DNA from: Dehalococcoidia bacterium
GTDB taxonomy: Bacteria > Chloroflexota > Dehalococcoidia > UBA2979
Direction of reading: 5' to 3'
Length of the DNA: 19,143 nt
Assembly (NCBI GenBank): GCA_023228765.1
Contig: JALOAM010000045.1
Location: 1 to 19,143, forward strand
Part shown: positions 7,141 to 15,631 of the stretch, piece by piece
Position numbering within the stretch: position 1 is the stretch's first letter
How the letters are laid out: every line of letters starts with the position of its first letter
The notes under the pieces: model-generated
Databases searched by the model: none
Told to the model about the DNA's origin: nothing
Seen by the model: the letters and a program-made list of their open reading frames with translations, nothing else
Program-made: the position numbers and the translations under genes

Positions 7141-8421
7141 CTACACGTGGTCGGAATCGCCCAGCATCAGGTGGACGCGCGTGTCGGGATGCTGGAGGAA
7201 CGCGAGCTCCTCCGGATCTGTGCGCGGGCTGGCGTGGAACACCGGCTTGGTCGACGTGTGCACGCGCACGAAGCCGAGATCGGTGAGCAACGCCTCGTAC
7301 GGGTGGTCACGCATCATCCACGAGCGGATCGCGGACGCGCCTGACTCCCGCGCGAGAATCGAGGCATCCCGCACGAGCGCATGGGCGATGTCGGCGCGGC
7401 CGGGCCGCACCAGCAGGTCCGCGAGGTTGGCGGTGGCCCTCCCCGTTTCGAGCACCGCGTATCCCAGCATGTCGCCGTCCACCTCCGCGACGCGGATCGT
7501 GAACTGCCCCGACCGAGGGTCGACGTAGCGCCAGTTGAGGAACTCCGGCGTGCGCACCTGGATGAAGTCGAACGCCTCCGCGGCTTCCGCGAAGAACGGC
7601 CGGATGCGCTCGTCGAACCGCTCGTAGGTGCGGACGTCGAAGGAGGTCGGGCCCGCGACGCCGTCGAGGTCGAGTGGGCGGCGGCGGATGCGCTGGCGGA
7701 GGATGCGCCCCTGCCACGCGACCAGCCGCGCGAGCGCGGGCTTCGTGGACCTCCGGCGTTCCAGCTCGATCTGGATGCGCGTCCGGCTGCTGCCGTGGGC
7801 GGGACGATGGACCCGCTCACCACGCACGAACCGCAGCAGGTCCAGCGGGCGAACGAAGGTGTCCAGCGGACGGCCGAGGTCGTGCTTGCCCTGGAACCCG
7901 CGATTGCGGATCAGCGCGGGGTGCGAGGCGAAACTGAAGCAGAAGTCCGGATCGCCCCACCTCGGGATCTCGCGGCGGAGTGAGCGGAAGGTCTCGAGGA
8001 GCACGCGGCCCTGGATGTCGGGGTGCAGCGCCGCATCCACCATGTCCGTCCCGCACCGCGGTTGCCCTCGCACGAGCCAGTCGCGCGAGAACGTCCCGAG
8101 GAACCCGAGGAGCGGCGCGTCGGCGTCCCGGTCGCCCTCCGAGAGGTAGATGCGCGTCGGGCCGGGGTAGTCGACGAGTTTCCAGAGCAGGTGGTCCCGC
8201 GGGACTTCCGTGGCGGAGAACCAGTTGGGGCCGCCGTTGAACGCGGTCCGCAGGAGGTCCACGGCGCAGTCCCACTCGCCCAGCGTGAGTTCGTCCGCCT
8301 CGGCGGCACGCAGGCGCAGGCGCCGCCCAGACGCCTCCTCCATCTCCAACGTCGAGGTCGGCGAGGCAGGCACTGCCTTCAACTGCTCTGGCGTCGAGTC
8401 GTACAGCGTGGAGGGCAGCAC
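7141..8421 (-). CDS. Double GNAT-fold protein (acyltransferase-like)
   Basis: The 426-residue product appears to hold two GNAT-like halves, about residues 33-192 and 282-397, joined by a basic linker. The first contains HPDIQGRVLLETF, placed like the acetyl-CoA pyrophosphate loop. The second contains RTPEFLNWRYVDP, a motif I know from GNAT-like proteins of polysaccharide clusters. It could transfer an acyl or aminoacyl group to a sugar or peptide in the cytoplasm; the substrate is unknown. I chose GTG at 8421 because GAGAGGA precedes it at six bases; the frame runs on to a TTG at 8475 with no ribosome-binding site. It lies 117 bases downstream of the flippase gene on the same strand, which supports an envelope glycan role. 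Confidence 0.7.
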   Translation of the reverse strand: MLPSTLYDSTPEQLKAVPASPTSTLEMEEASGRRLRLRAAEADELTLGEWDCAVDLLRTAFNGGPNWFSATEVPRDHLLWKLVDYPGPTRIYLSEGDRDADAPLLGFLGTFSRDWLVRGQPRCGTDMVDAALHPDIQGRVLLETFRSLRREIPRWGDPDFCFSFASHPALIRNRGFQGKHDLGRPLDTFVRPLDLLRFVRGERVHRPAHGSSRTRIQIELERRRSTKPALARLVAWQGRILRQRIRRRPLDLDGVAGPTSFDVRTYERFDERIRPFFAEAAEAFDFIQVRTPEFLNWRYVDPRSGQFTIRVAEVDGDMLGYAVLETGRATANLADLLVRPGRADIAHALVRDASILARESGASAIRSWMMRDHPYEALLTDLGFVRVHTSTKPVFHASPRTDPEELAFLQHPDTRVHLMLGDSDHV

Positions 8422-8538
8422 TGTGGTCCTCTCACCCGGCGATAGCACACCCACTGCCTGGAAGCGTTCCGACAATCTGCCGGTGAGACGGTGAGGAGCG
8501 GTTGAACGGAGGTTGGCCGCCCTCGTGGCCGCGATCGC

Positions 8539-9927
8539 TCACGGCGCTTCTGCCGGGCGAGCGCCCTCCCGGCGGAGGTACTCGGAACGCAGCCGGAACG
8601 GGAGCAGCAGCGAGCGCGTCATCAGCCAGCCGAGGTGCCTCGTGCGGGGGTAGGCCAGCACCATCACGTAGGTGACGAGGATGTACGAGATGAGGGTGGC
8701 GAACGCTGCCCCCATGCCGCCGTACCGGGGGATCAGCACCAGGTTCAGGCCGATGTTCACGAGCGCACCGAGCACGTAGCGGACCGATTCGAACCGTTGG
8801 AGGCCCTCGGCGAGCAGGGCGCGCCCGGTGATCACGCCCATGAACACGAAGGGGCCGGCCCACACCTGCATCCGGAGGATCCCCGCCGAGTCCTCGAACC
8901 GTGGTCCGTAGAGCACGTGGATCACGAGCCCGCCGAGCACTGTCACCGCGAACGCGATCACGATCGCGAGCCACGCCGACAGGTCGAGCGCGGCCTGTAG
9001 TCGCTGGTCCTGCGCCGCCCGGTCGCCGCGGGCGCCGACCAGCACCGGGAACAGCGCAGTGCCGAGGGCGACCGGGACGAAGTACCAGACCTCGGAGAGC
9101 CGGGCAGCGGCGGCGTACGCACCGACATCGGCGTCACCGGTCATCTGCTTCAGCATCACCTGGTCGATCCGCAGCGAGATCATCGCCGCGCCCGCCGCGA
9201 TCGCGAGGGGCCACGACTCTCGCAGCAGTGCCCGGGCGCGCCACCACTGCACATCGAGGCCGAACGGGCGCCCTCCGCTCCGCGCGTAGAGCACCGTGAA
9301 CGCGATCGCCGACACGACGACCTCCAGCGCCACGGCTACCGCGAACGCGACGAGCGGTGCGCCCGCGACGAGGAGCACGACCTTCGCGAGCGCGGAGATG
9401 AGGAACCCGCTGGTCCGTGCCACCACGGAAAGCCGCGACTGCATCCGCGCCTGGAACGCCTGGTCGAACGTCGAGAGCGCCCGGAACGGCACCACGCCGA
9501 CGATGATGGCCACCACGGCCATCGACCTCGCGTCGCCGTCGCTCCACCACGTGAGGGCGAGCGTGCCGGCGACGATCGCGAGTCCGGCCACGAACCGCAG
9601 CACGAGCGCGCTGCCGAGGAGGTGCGATTCGTCCTCGGGCGCCTCCACGAGCTGCCGCACGACGATCTGCGCGACGCCGAGGCCGGCCGTGACCTCCGCG
9701 ATCATCGAGATGGAGATGGCGTAGGCGAGGACGCCGAAGTCGGCCGGGCCGAGGTACCGGACCAGCCAGATCGTGACGGCGAACGCCGCGACGAGCCGGA
9801 ACACCCGCTCGCCGAGCAGCCACCCCGTGTTCTGCGCGACACGCCGCGCGACGCCCTCCGGCAGCACGCGCTGCACGAGGCTCGCGCCCCGCTGGCGCAG
9901 ACTCCCGGTCGAGGTCGAGGCGGACAT
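8539..9927 (-). CDS. Wzx-type lipid-linked oligosaccharide flippase (MOP superfamily)
   Basis: The 462-residue product is a polytopic membrane protein with the hydrophobic pattern of a 12-14 helix flippase. YLGPADFGVLAYA near residue 60 and SLRIDQVMLKQM with VGAYAAAARLSEVWYFVP in the second half are typical of polysaccharide biosynthesis flippases. Such proteins move undecaprenyl-linked sugar units across the inner membrane. No glycosyltransferase or polymerase is in the window. The ATG at 9927 has no Shine-Dalgarno; instead a TACTGT lies seven bases upstream, which would give a leaderless message. It follows narB by 65 bases on the same strand and precedes the GNAT-like gene. Confidence 0.87.
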   Translation of the reverse strand: MSASTSTGSLRQRGASLVQRVLPEGVARRVAQNTGWLLGERVFRLVAAFAVTIWLVRYLGPADFGVLAYAISISMIAEVTAGLGVAQIVVRQLVEAPEDESHLLGSALVLRFVAGLAIVAGTLALTWWSDGDARSMAVVAIIVGVVPFRALSTFDQAFQARMQSRLSVVARTSGFLISALAKVVLLVAGAPLVAFAVAVALEVVVSAIAFTVLYARSGGRPFGLDVQWWRARALLRESWPLAIAAGAAMISLRIDQVMLKQMTGDADVGAYAAAARLSEVWYFVPVALGTALFPVLVGARGDRAAQDQRLQAALDLSAWLAIVIAFAVTVLGGLVIHVLYGPRFEDSAGILRMQVWAGPFVFMGVITGRALLAEGLQRFESVRYVLGALVNIGLNLVLIPRYGGMGAAFATLISYILVTYVMVLAYPRTRHLGWLMTRSLLLPFRLRSEYLRREGARPAEAP

Positions 9928-9934
9928 TGGATGG

Positions 9935-9940
9935 ACAGTA
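9935..9940 (-). promoter_or_regulatory. Possible -10 for a leaderless flippase transcript
   Basis: On the - strand TACTGT sits with seven bases between it and the ATG at 9927, so transcription would begin at or next to the start codon. There is no ribosome-binding site before this ATG. No convincing -35 is seen, so the call is weak. Confidence 0.3.
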
Positions 9941-9992
9941 CGGAACGGTGGCGGCGGGTGGGTTCAGAAGCGGTGGAGGAGCAGCAGGCGCT

Positions 9993-12155
9993 CTACAACG
10001 CCTCGACGCGCACGGCGGCGAACTTCAGCTCCGGCTGCTTCGAGCGCGCATCGAAGGCCTCCGTCGTGACGCCGTTGGCGACGCTGCCGCGGTCCCAGAG
10101 GGCGCCCCAGTGGAACGGCGCGAAGACGGTCCCCGGACGCACGTTCGAGGTCACGCGCACCGGCAGCGCTGCCATCGCCCCGCGTCGGGAGACCACGCGC
10201 ACCTGCTGGCCTCCCCGGAGCCGGAGCCCTCGGGCGTCGTCGGGGTGGATCTCGAGGAAGGGTGTGGGCTCGCTCTTGTTCAGCTTCGCGACCTTGCCGG
10301 TGCGCGTGCGCGTGTGCCACTGGTCCTTCACCCGCCCCGTGAGGAGCACGAGCGGATAGTCCGAGGTCACCTCGTCCGCAGGTGCGGCGACCTCTGGCAC
10401 GACGAAGCGCGCGCGACCGCTGGACGTGGGGAACACGGCGTCCACGTAGAGGCGCTCGGTACCCCTCGACCCCTCCGGGCACGGCCACTGGACGCCGGGA
10501 GCACGCCGCAGGGCGGCGTAGGTGACGCCGGTGATGTCCAGGTCACGACCACGCGTCAGCTCGCGGTACTCGTCGAAGATCGCCTCGCACGAAGGGTAGT
10601 CGAACGCCTCCCCGTGTCCGAGCGCCTCGGCGACGCGGCAGATGATCTGCCAGTCGGGGAGCGCCTCGCCGGGCGGCTCCGCGACCCGTTCGAGGAGTGA
10701 GATGCGCCGTTCGCTGTTCGTGAGCGTGCCCTCGCGCTCTGCCCACTGCGCGGCGGGAAGGACGATGTCGGCGGCCAGCGTCGTCTCGGTGGGGTGGTAG
10801 GCGTCCTGCACCACCACGAGGTCCGCCTTCGCCAGCGCCGCACGCACGCGGCCTGAGTTCGGCAACGAGACCAGCGGGTTCGTGCCGGCGATCCACACCA
10901 CTTTGACCTCGCCGCGTTCGAGGGCCTCCACCATCTCGATCGCCGTCAGGCCCGGGCGGGCGGAGATGCTCTCCGGCGGGAGGCCCCAGGCGCGCTCGAT
11001 CTCGGCGCGGTCCTCGGGATTCGCGACCAGCCGATGCCCGGGCAGGCTGGTGGCGAGGCCGCCGGCTTCCCGACCGCCCATCGCGTTGGCCTGCCCCGTG
11101 AGCGAGAACGGTCCCGCCCCCGGCTTGCCGATGTTCCCCGTGGCCAGGGCGAGGTTGATGATCGCGAGGCTCTTGTCGACGCCGCTAGTGCTCTGGTTCA
11201 CCCCCATCGCCCACAGCGTGAGCGCCGGCCCGTTGCTAGCATAGATGCGGGCAGCGTCGAGGATGGCTTCCGCCGGCAGGCCGGTCGCGACGGCGGCGCG
11301 CTCCGCCTGGAACTTCGGCAGCACCTCGCGGAACTGCTCCCACCCCTCGGTGTGGTCGGCGATGAACCGTCCGTCGAGCCACCCGCCCAGCATCGCCTCG
11401 TACAGCATCGAGTTGAGGAGGGCGACATCCGCGCCCGGGCGCACGGGCAGGTGGATATCGGCGGCCTCGGCCGTCCTCGTGCGCCGTGGGTCGACGACGA
11501 TCACCTTGACGCGGTCGCCGCCCTCGCGCTTGCGGGCCTTGATGCGATTGAACAGGACGGGGTGGTTGGACTCCATGTTCGCGCCGACGATGAGGAACGT
11601 GTTCGCCTGCTCGATATCCGCGTACGCGGCCGGCGGCGCGTCCTTCCCGAACGCGAGCTGGTACGCCGCGACGGCGCTCGCCATGCAGAGGCGGGAGTTC
11701 GTGTCCTGGTTGTTCGTGCCGATGAACCCCTTCGCGAGCTTCCCGAAGAGGTAGTAGTCCTCCGTCATCAGCTGCCCCGAGCCGTAGAGCATCACGGAGT
11801 CCGGCCCGCGCTGCTCGATGGCGTCCCGGATGCCCGAGGCGACCCGCCCGACGGCGTCCTCCCACGACACGCGGCGCTCCTCGCCCGTCGCGCGGGAGCG
11901 GAGCAGGGGGTGCCGGAGGCGGTCGTCCGCGTTGATCGCGGGTGTGAGCAACGCGCCCTTCGCGCAGAGCTGCCCGCAGTTCACCGGGTGCGCCTTGTCC
12001 GCCTGCACCTCCGACAGCACGCCGTCCTCGGCACGGATCGAGAGACCACAGCCGACACCGCAGTACGGGCACGTGGACTGCTTCCAGCCTCGCGCCTCCC
12101 GAGCCTGCCGCGCGTCGGCGACCTCCTCCCGGCCGAGGAGCAGGATCCTAGGCAC
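9993..12155 (-). CDS. narB: Assimilatory nitrate reductase catalytic subunit, ferredoxin type
   Basis: The 720-residue product is a molybdopterin oxidoreductase. C29, C32, C36 and C64 (CPYCGVGC, then LCAKG) bind one [4Fe-4S] cluster, and C157 in DTNSRLCMASAV is the Mo ligand, as in the Nas/Nap group. The C-terminal part from about residue 600 (LLTGRVKDQWHTRTRTGKV) is the molybdopterin dinucleotide-binding domain. The length matches cyanobacterial NarB and lacks the extra C-terminal iron-sulfur region of longer NasA proteins, so ferredoxin or flavodoxin is the likely donor. It reduces nitrate to nitrite in the cytoplasm. The GTG start at 12155 overlaps the end of nirA by 8 bases, implying translational coupling. 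A formate dehydrogenase is the main alternative but is unlikely beside nirA. Confidence 0.92.
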   Translation of the reverse strand: MPRILLLGREEVADARQAREARGWKQSTCPYCGVGCGLSIRAEDGVLSEVQADKAHPVNCGQLCAKGALLTPAINADDRLRHPLLRSRATGEERRVSWEDAVGRVASGIRDAIEQRGPDSVMLYGSGQLMTEDYYLFGKLAKGFIGTNNQDTNSRLCMASAVAAYQLAFGKDAPPAAYADIEQANTFLIVGANMESNHPVLFNRIKARKREGGDRVKVIVVDPRRTRTAEAADIHLPVRPGADVALLNSMLYEAMLGGWLDGRFIADHTEGWEQFREVLPKFQAERAAVATGLPAEAILDAARIYASNGPALTLWAMGVNQSTSGVDKSLAIINLALATGNIGKPGAGPFSLTGQANAMGGREAGGLATSLPGHRLVANPEDRAEIERAWGLPPESISARPGLTAIEMVEALERGEVKVVWIAGTNPLVSLPNSGRVRAALAKADLVVVQDAYHPTETTLAADIVLPAAQWAEREGTLTNSERRISLLERVAEPPGEALPDWQIICRVAEALGHGEAFDYPSCEAIFDEYRELTRGRDLDITGVTYAALRRAPGVQWPCPEGSRGTERLYVDAVFPTSSGRARFVVPEVAAPADEVTSDYPLVLLTGRVKDQWHTRTRTGKVAKLNKSEPTPFLEIHPDDARGLRLRGGQQVRVVSRRGAMAALPVRVTSNVRPGTVFAPFHWGALWDRGSVANGVTTEAFDARSKQPELKFAAVRVEAL

Positions 12156-13662
12156 GGGCGAGCGGGATGAGCGCCGGCTCGCGCTCGCGGAGGAGGCCCT
12201 CCAGCGCGTCGGCCATCCCGGTCATCGGGACACGGTCACCGGTGCGGGTGCCGATGCGTCCCCCGGGACCGAGGCGTCCGTCCACGAAGATGTCGGCGGC
12301 CTCTTCCACGCGCCCGTCGATGCGGACGTTCGCGCCCTGCAACCCGATGTCGGCGACGTGGTGCTTCCCGCACGCGTGGACGCAGCCTGACATGTGGATG
12401 CGGGTACCCTCGGCGGCGTCGACACCGCGGCGCTCGAGTTCCGTGACGAGCTCGACGGCGCGCGTCTTCGTGTCGATGAGCGAGTAGTGGCAGTAGTCGC
12501 TCCCCGTGCACACCACGAGGTTCCGCCACAGGTTCCCCGGCTCCGGCCGCAGCGCCTGGAGGAGCGGCTCGTCGAGGAGGTCCGGCAGCACCTGGTCGCG
12601 CACGTGGGTGAGGATCACGTTCTGGTCCACGGTCAGGCGCACCTCGCCGCCTCCGTAGCGCTCGGACAGGCGGGCGAGTTCGGTGAGCTGCGCCGCCGTG
12701 ATGCGTCCCACCGGCACGTGCAGGCCGACGTAGGACAGCCCCGGGTCGCGCTGCGCGTGGACACCGAGGTGGTCGCCGGCGGTGCGGTGGCCCGCAGGCG
12801 CGCCCGCCCGCGCGAGCGGCCGCCCGAGCTGCGCCTCCACCTCGTCGCGCAAGCGCTCCTCGCCCCACGCGTCGATCAGCCACTTGAGGCGGGCCTGCGT
12901 GCGCTTGCCACGCGGGCCGTGGTCCCGGAAGACGCGGAGCAGCGCGACAAACAGATCGACGGCCTCGTGCGGCTCGACGAAGGCGTCGAGCGGCGTCGCG
13001 AGCCTCGGGCTCGTCCCGCCGAGGGCGCCCCCGACGAGCACGTTGAACCCGACCACGGCCCTCCCGTCGACCAAACGGGTCGCGGGGACGAAGCCGAGGT
13101 CCTGCGTCTGGGCGTGGCCGCAGTCCTCGCGGCAGCCGGCGATGGACAGGTTGAACTTGCGGGGCAGGTTACTGAACTCGCGCACCTTCAGGTGCGCCCG
13201 CCCGATCGCCTCGAGGATCGGCGTCGTGTCGATCACCTCGTCGGCGTCGAGCCCGGCGAGCGGGCAGCCCATGTAGTTGCGGACGTTGTCGAGCCCCGTC
13301 TGGAGGGCGGAGACGCCCGCCGCCTCCAGCCGCGCGATCACGGTGGGGATGTCGTGCAGGACAAGGTCGCGCAGCTGGATGTTCTGCCGCGACGTCACGT
13401 CCGCCGAGCCGTGCCCGAACTCGCGGGCGACCTCCGCGATGGTGCGCACCTGGTGGGCCGTGAGGCGCCCCCCCGGGGCGCGGAGGCGCATCATGAACGT
13501 CCCCGGGCGCTGCTGGCGGTGGAACACCCCGTACCACTTGAACCGCTGCAGGTCGTCCGCCGGGATGTCCTCGATCGGCGTGCATTCCGCAGCGTACCGG
13601 ACCAGGTCCGGCCAGACGTCCAGTCCGTCCTTCGCGGTCTTGATCGCTTCGATCTGGTTCAT
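12148..13662 (-). CDS. nirA: Ferredoxin-nitrite reductase (siroheme, [4Fe-4S])
   Basis: The 504-residue product is a nitrite/sulfite reductase family protein with the usual duplicated ferrodoxin-like half domains. C385 and C391 (CTGSDYC) and C427 and C431 (SGCVHAC) are the four ligands of the [4Fe-4S] cluster bridged to siroheme. Basic residues such as those in VTSRQNIQLRD and LPRKFNLSIAGC line the substrate side. It reduces nitrite to ammonium with six electrons from ferredoxin in the cytoplasm. Sulfite reductase has the same fold, but overlap with narB makes nitrite the likely substrate. GGAAGGGG stands a few bases before the ATG at 13662. A dyad at 13727-13744 lies in the upstream region. 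Confidence 0.92.
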   Translation of the reverse strand: MNQIEAIKTAKDGLDVWPDLVRYAAECTPIEDIPADDLQRFKWYGVFHRQQRPGTFMMRLRAPGGRLTAHQVRTIAEVAREFGHGSADVTSRQNIQLRDLVLHDIPTVIARLEAAGVSALQTGLDNVRNYMGCPLAGLDADEVIDTTPILEAIGRAHLKVREFSNLPRKFNLSIAGCREDCGHAQTQDLGFVPATRLVDGRAVVGFNVLVGGALGGTSPRLATPLDAFVEPHEAVDLFVALLRVFRDHGPRGKRTQARLKWLIDAWGEERLRDEVEAQLGRPLARAGAPAGHRTAGDHLGVHAQRDPGLSYVGLHVPVGRITAAQLTELARLSERYGGGEVRLTVDQNVILTHVRDQVLPDLLDEPLLQALRPEPGNLWRNLVVCTGSDYCHYSLIDTKTRAVELVTELERRGVDAAEGTRIHMSGCVHACGKHHVADIGLQGANVRIDGRVEEAADIFVDGRLGPGGRIGTRTGDRVPMTGMADALEGLLREREPALIPLARA

Positions 13663-13726
13663 CGGTGCCCCTTCCGTCCGAGCAGGTCGAACGTATGGAG
13701 CGCCTGTTGCGGGGACGGGACGGGGA

Positions 13727-13744
13727 GTTCTCAGTCAGGAGAAC
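13727..13744. promoter_or_regulatory. Dyad upstream of nirA, candidate operator
   Basis: GTTCTC (13727-13732) and GAGAAC (13739-13744) form a perfect 6-6-6 inverted repeat, 64 bases upstream of the nirA start. This is a fitting place for a regulator of nitrate assimilation. It does not match the NtcA box (GTA-N8-TAC) or the FNR box (TTGAT-N4-ATCAA). Confidence 0.4.
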
Positions 13745-13800
13745 GCTGGATGACGGCGATCTTTCTCACAGATGGCGCGGATGTTTCGGGCACGGAGAAG

Positions 13801-13855
13801 GCCCTCACCCCAACCCTCTCCCGAAACCGGAAGGGGTCGGAGGGCGAGAGCCTCA
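13801..13855. repeat. REP-like C-rich/G-rich hairpin element
   Basis: The block starts CCCTCACCCCAACCCTCTCC and returns as a G-rich arm. GCCCT (13801-13805) pairs with AGGGC (13841-13845), and ACCCC (13807-13811) with GGGGT (13833-13837). From memory, this C-rich phrase is a common dispersed intergenic repeat in many high-GC bacteria. It lies beyond the stop of the SnoaL-like gene and upstream of nirA, where it could also end transcription. Only one copy is in the window. Confidence 0.55.
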
Positions 13856-13873
13856 GACCTGGGGGAGTGCCCG

Positions 13874-14248
13874 CTATTGCCCCTCGGGCAGCCTCGAGCT
13901 CTGGAACGCGGCCAGCTTCCAGCCCTCGCGGTCGAGGAGGGTGGCGGTGAAGCGTAGGTTCAGCACCACCGGAGGTTCACGAGGCACCTCCAGGCGGGCG
14001 ATACCAGTCACCACGGCCGCGCCGCCGCCGAAGTCTCGCGTGGTCATGTCCTCGGCGTCCCACTTGCTGTAGCGGCGGCCGTTGCGGAACGCCTCCAGCA
14101 TCTCCGGCTTCCGTTCCAGGTTCGCAGCGCTGTGCACGTACGAGAACCCGTCGAGGACCATGCGGTCCCAGGTCTCGACGTCGCCGGTGGTGTTCGCCTT
14201 CGCCCACTCCCGGATCACGTCCTCCGGTGAGCCCGTCGTCTGAGCCAT
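13874..14248 (-). CDS. SnoaL/NTF2-like (DUF4440-type) small protein
   Basis: The 124-residue product has the size and pattern of a cone-shaped NTF2-like domain: an N-terminal helix with VIREWAKANTTGDVETWDRM, a middle FSYVHSAANLERKPEMLEAF, and C-terminal strands ending LNLRFTATLLDREGWKLAAFQSS. Such proteins serve as isomerases, binding partners or stress proteins; no active site is evident to me. AGGAGG lies eight bases upstream of the ATG. It is upstream of nirA on the same strand, but a 211-base gap with a REP-like hairpin separates them, so it is probably not part of the nitrate operon. It is divergent from the CoA-transferase pair. Confidence 0.75.
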   Translation of the reverse strand: MAQTTGSPEDVIREWAKANTTGDVETWDRMVLDGFSYVHSAANLERKPEMLEAFRNGRRYSKWDAEDMTTRDFGGGAAVVTGIARLEVPREPPVVLNLRFTATLLDREGWKLAAFQSSRLPEGQ

Positions 14249-14319
14249 CTCACAGCCCTCCTACACCACACGAGGCCACCGCGATGGGCCCCGTGACACG
14301 CAGTTCCTTCCGGCCCCCA

Positions 14320-14348
14320 TAGGGAACCTCGACGCACGCGGCTAGAAT
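14320..14348 (+). promoter_or_regulatory. Candidate sigma-70-type promoter for the CoA-transferase pair
   Basis: TAGAAT (14343-14348) is a good -10. With 17-base spacing, TAGGGA (14320-14325) stands at -35 and matches TTGACA at three of six bases. It is 57 bases upstream of the first CoA-transferase start, inside the gap shared with the divergent SnoaL-like gene. Confidence 0.45.
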
Positions 14349-14404
14349 CGTCCGCGACGCCTAGCAAGCACGTAATAACACGGATGAGATGAGCTGGAGG
14401 CCAC

Positions 14405-15631
14405 ATGGAGGGACCCCTCACGGGAGTGCGCGTCCTCGATCTCTCGGAGTACATCGCCGGTCCGTACTGCACGAGGTTCCTCGCGGGCTTCGGAGCGGAC
14501 GTGATCAAGGTCGAACGGCCGGAGGGTGACCCGATCCGCCGATGGGGACCGTTCGCCGGCGGCGAGCCGAACGTGGAGACGGGGGCGCTCCACCTGTACC
14601 TGGACCAGGGCAAGCGATCCGTCACGCTCGACCTCGAGACGGAGGACGGCCGCGCCCTCCTCCGCGAGCTCGTGGCGACCGCGGACATCCTCGTCGAGTC
14701 CGGCCGGCCGGGAGCGCTGCACGAGATCGGCTTCGGCTACGAGGACGTGCGCGAGATGAACCCGGCGATCGTGTACACCTCGATCACCCCGTTCGGGCAG
14801 GACGGCCCGTACTCGCAGTTCAACGCCTGGGAGATCACGTTCTATGCCCTCAGCGGACACATGCAGATCACGGGGGAGTCTGACAGGGAACCGCTGAAGA
14901 ACGGCGGGTACCTCGGCCAGTACGGGGCCGGCCAGAACGCGTACATGGCCGTCCTCGCCGCGCTGTGGGAGCGTGGCTTCTCCGACGAGGGCCAGCACAT
15001 CGACGTGTCGATGCACGAATGCGCCGTCTCCCTGCTGGAGATGACGGACATGACGTACATCTACGGCAACCAGATCCACCCCCGCACCGGCAACGGGGCC
15101 CGGGCTGCGTGGGGCATCTACCCCTGTGCGGACGGCTTCGTGGGCGTGGTCTCGGGACCCCTCCGCCGGTGGATGAACATCTCCACGCTGATGGAGCAGC
15201 CGGTCCTGGCGGACGAGCGGTACCTGCGCACGGGCGCTCAGAGCGAGCTGCGCGACGAGATCGACGCGCTGATGCTGCCGTGGCTGATCGAGCACAACAA
15301 GGAGGAGATCTACCAGCAGGCGCAGGCCCTCGGCCTCCCCTTCGGTTATGTCTCGACTCCGTCCGACTACTTCAAGAACGAGCAGCTCGAGTACCGCGGC
15401 TACTTCCACGAGGTGGACCACCCGGTGGCCGGAACCATGCGCTACCCGAGCATGGCCGCGCACTTCACGGACGGCCTATGGGAGTCGCTGCGCGCGCCGC
15501 TCCTCGGCGAACACACCGTCGAGGTCCTCGAGTCCCTCGGGCACGACGCGCAGTCGCGCGCGGACCTCGCCGCGGCCGGCGCGCTGGGCGCACACCCGCA
15601 CGGCGGCGTCACGAATGGAGCGGGGCGATGA
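14405..15631 (+). CDS. CaiB/BaiF (class III) CoA-transferase, first subunit
   Basis: The 408-residue product has the family opening GVRVLDLSEYIAGPYCTRFL and GADVIKVERPEGDPIR, and the central AGQNAYMAVLAALWER. These enzymes move CoA between carboxylic acids in the cytoplasm. The catalytic residue of formyl-CoA transferase is Asp169 in a Met-Gln-Asp-Ala context after a Gly-Gln pair; here the aligned stretch is GQHIDVSMHECAVSL and the position is E205. GAGCTGGAGG precedes the ATG. Its stop overlaps the start of the second subunit by four bases (ATGA), so the two are probably made together and may form a heteromer, as in BbsEF or SmtAB. The substrate is unknown. Confidence 0.88.
   Translation: MEGPLTGVRVLDLSEYIAGPYCTRFLAGFGADVIKVERPEGDPIRRWGPFAGGEPNVETGALHLYLDQGKRSVTLDLETEDGRALLRELVATADILVESGRPGALHEIGFGYEDVREMNPAIVYTSITPFGQDGPYSQFNAWEITFYALSGHMQITGESDREPLKNGGYLGQYGAGQNAYMAVLAALWERGFSDEGQHIDVSMHECAVSLLEMTDMTYIYGNQIHPRTGNGARAAWGIYPCADGFVGVVSGPLRRWMNISTLMEQPVLADERYLRTGAQSELRDEIDALMLPWLIEHNKEEIYQQAQALGLPFGYVSTPSDYFKNEQLEYRGYFHEVDHPVAGTMRYPSMAAHFTDGLWESLRAPLLGEHTVEVLESLGHDAQSRADLAAAGALGAHPHGGVTNGAGR

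Noticed and set aside
13663..13873. NtcA or FNR-type binding site upstream of nirA
   Set aside because: I looked for GTA-N8-TAC and TTGAT-N4-ATCAA and saw neither at a sensible position.
12394..13950. 518-codon open frame on the + strand across nirA
   Set aside because: The - strand carries all NirA ligand cysteines; the + frame is low-complexity and motif-free.
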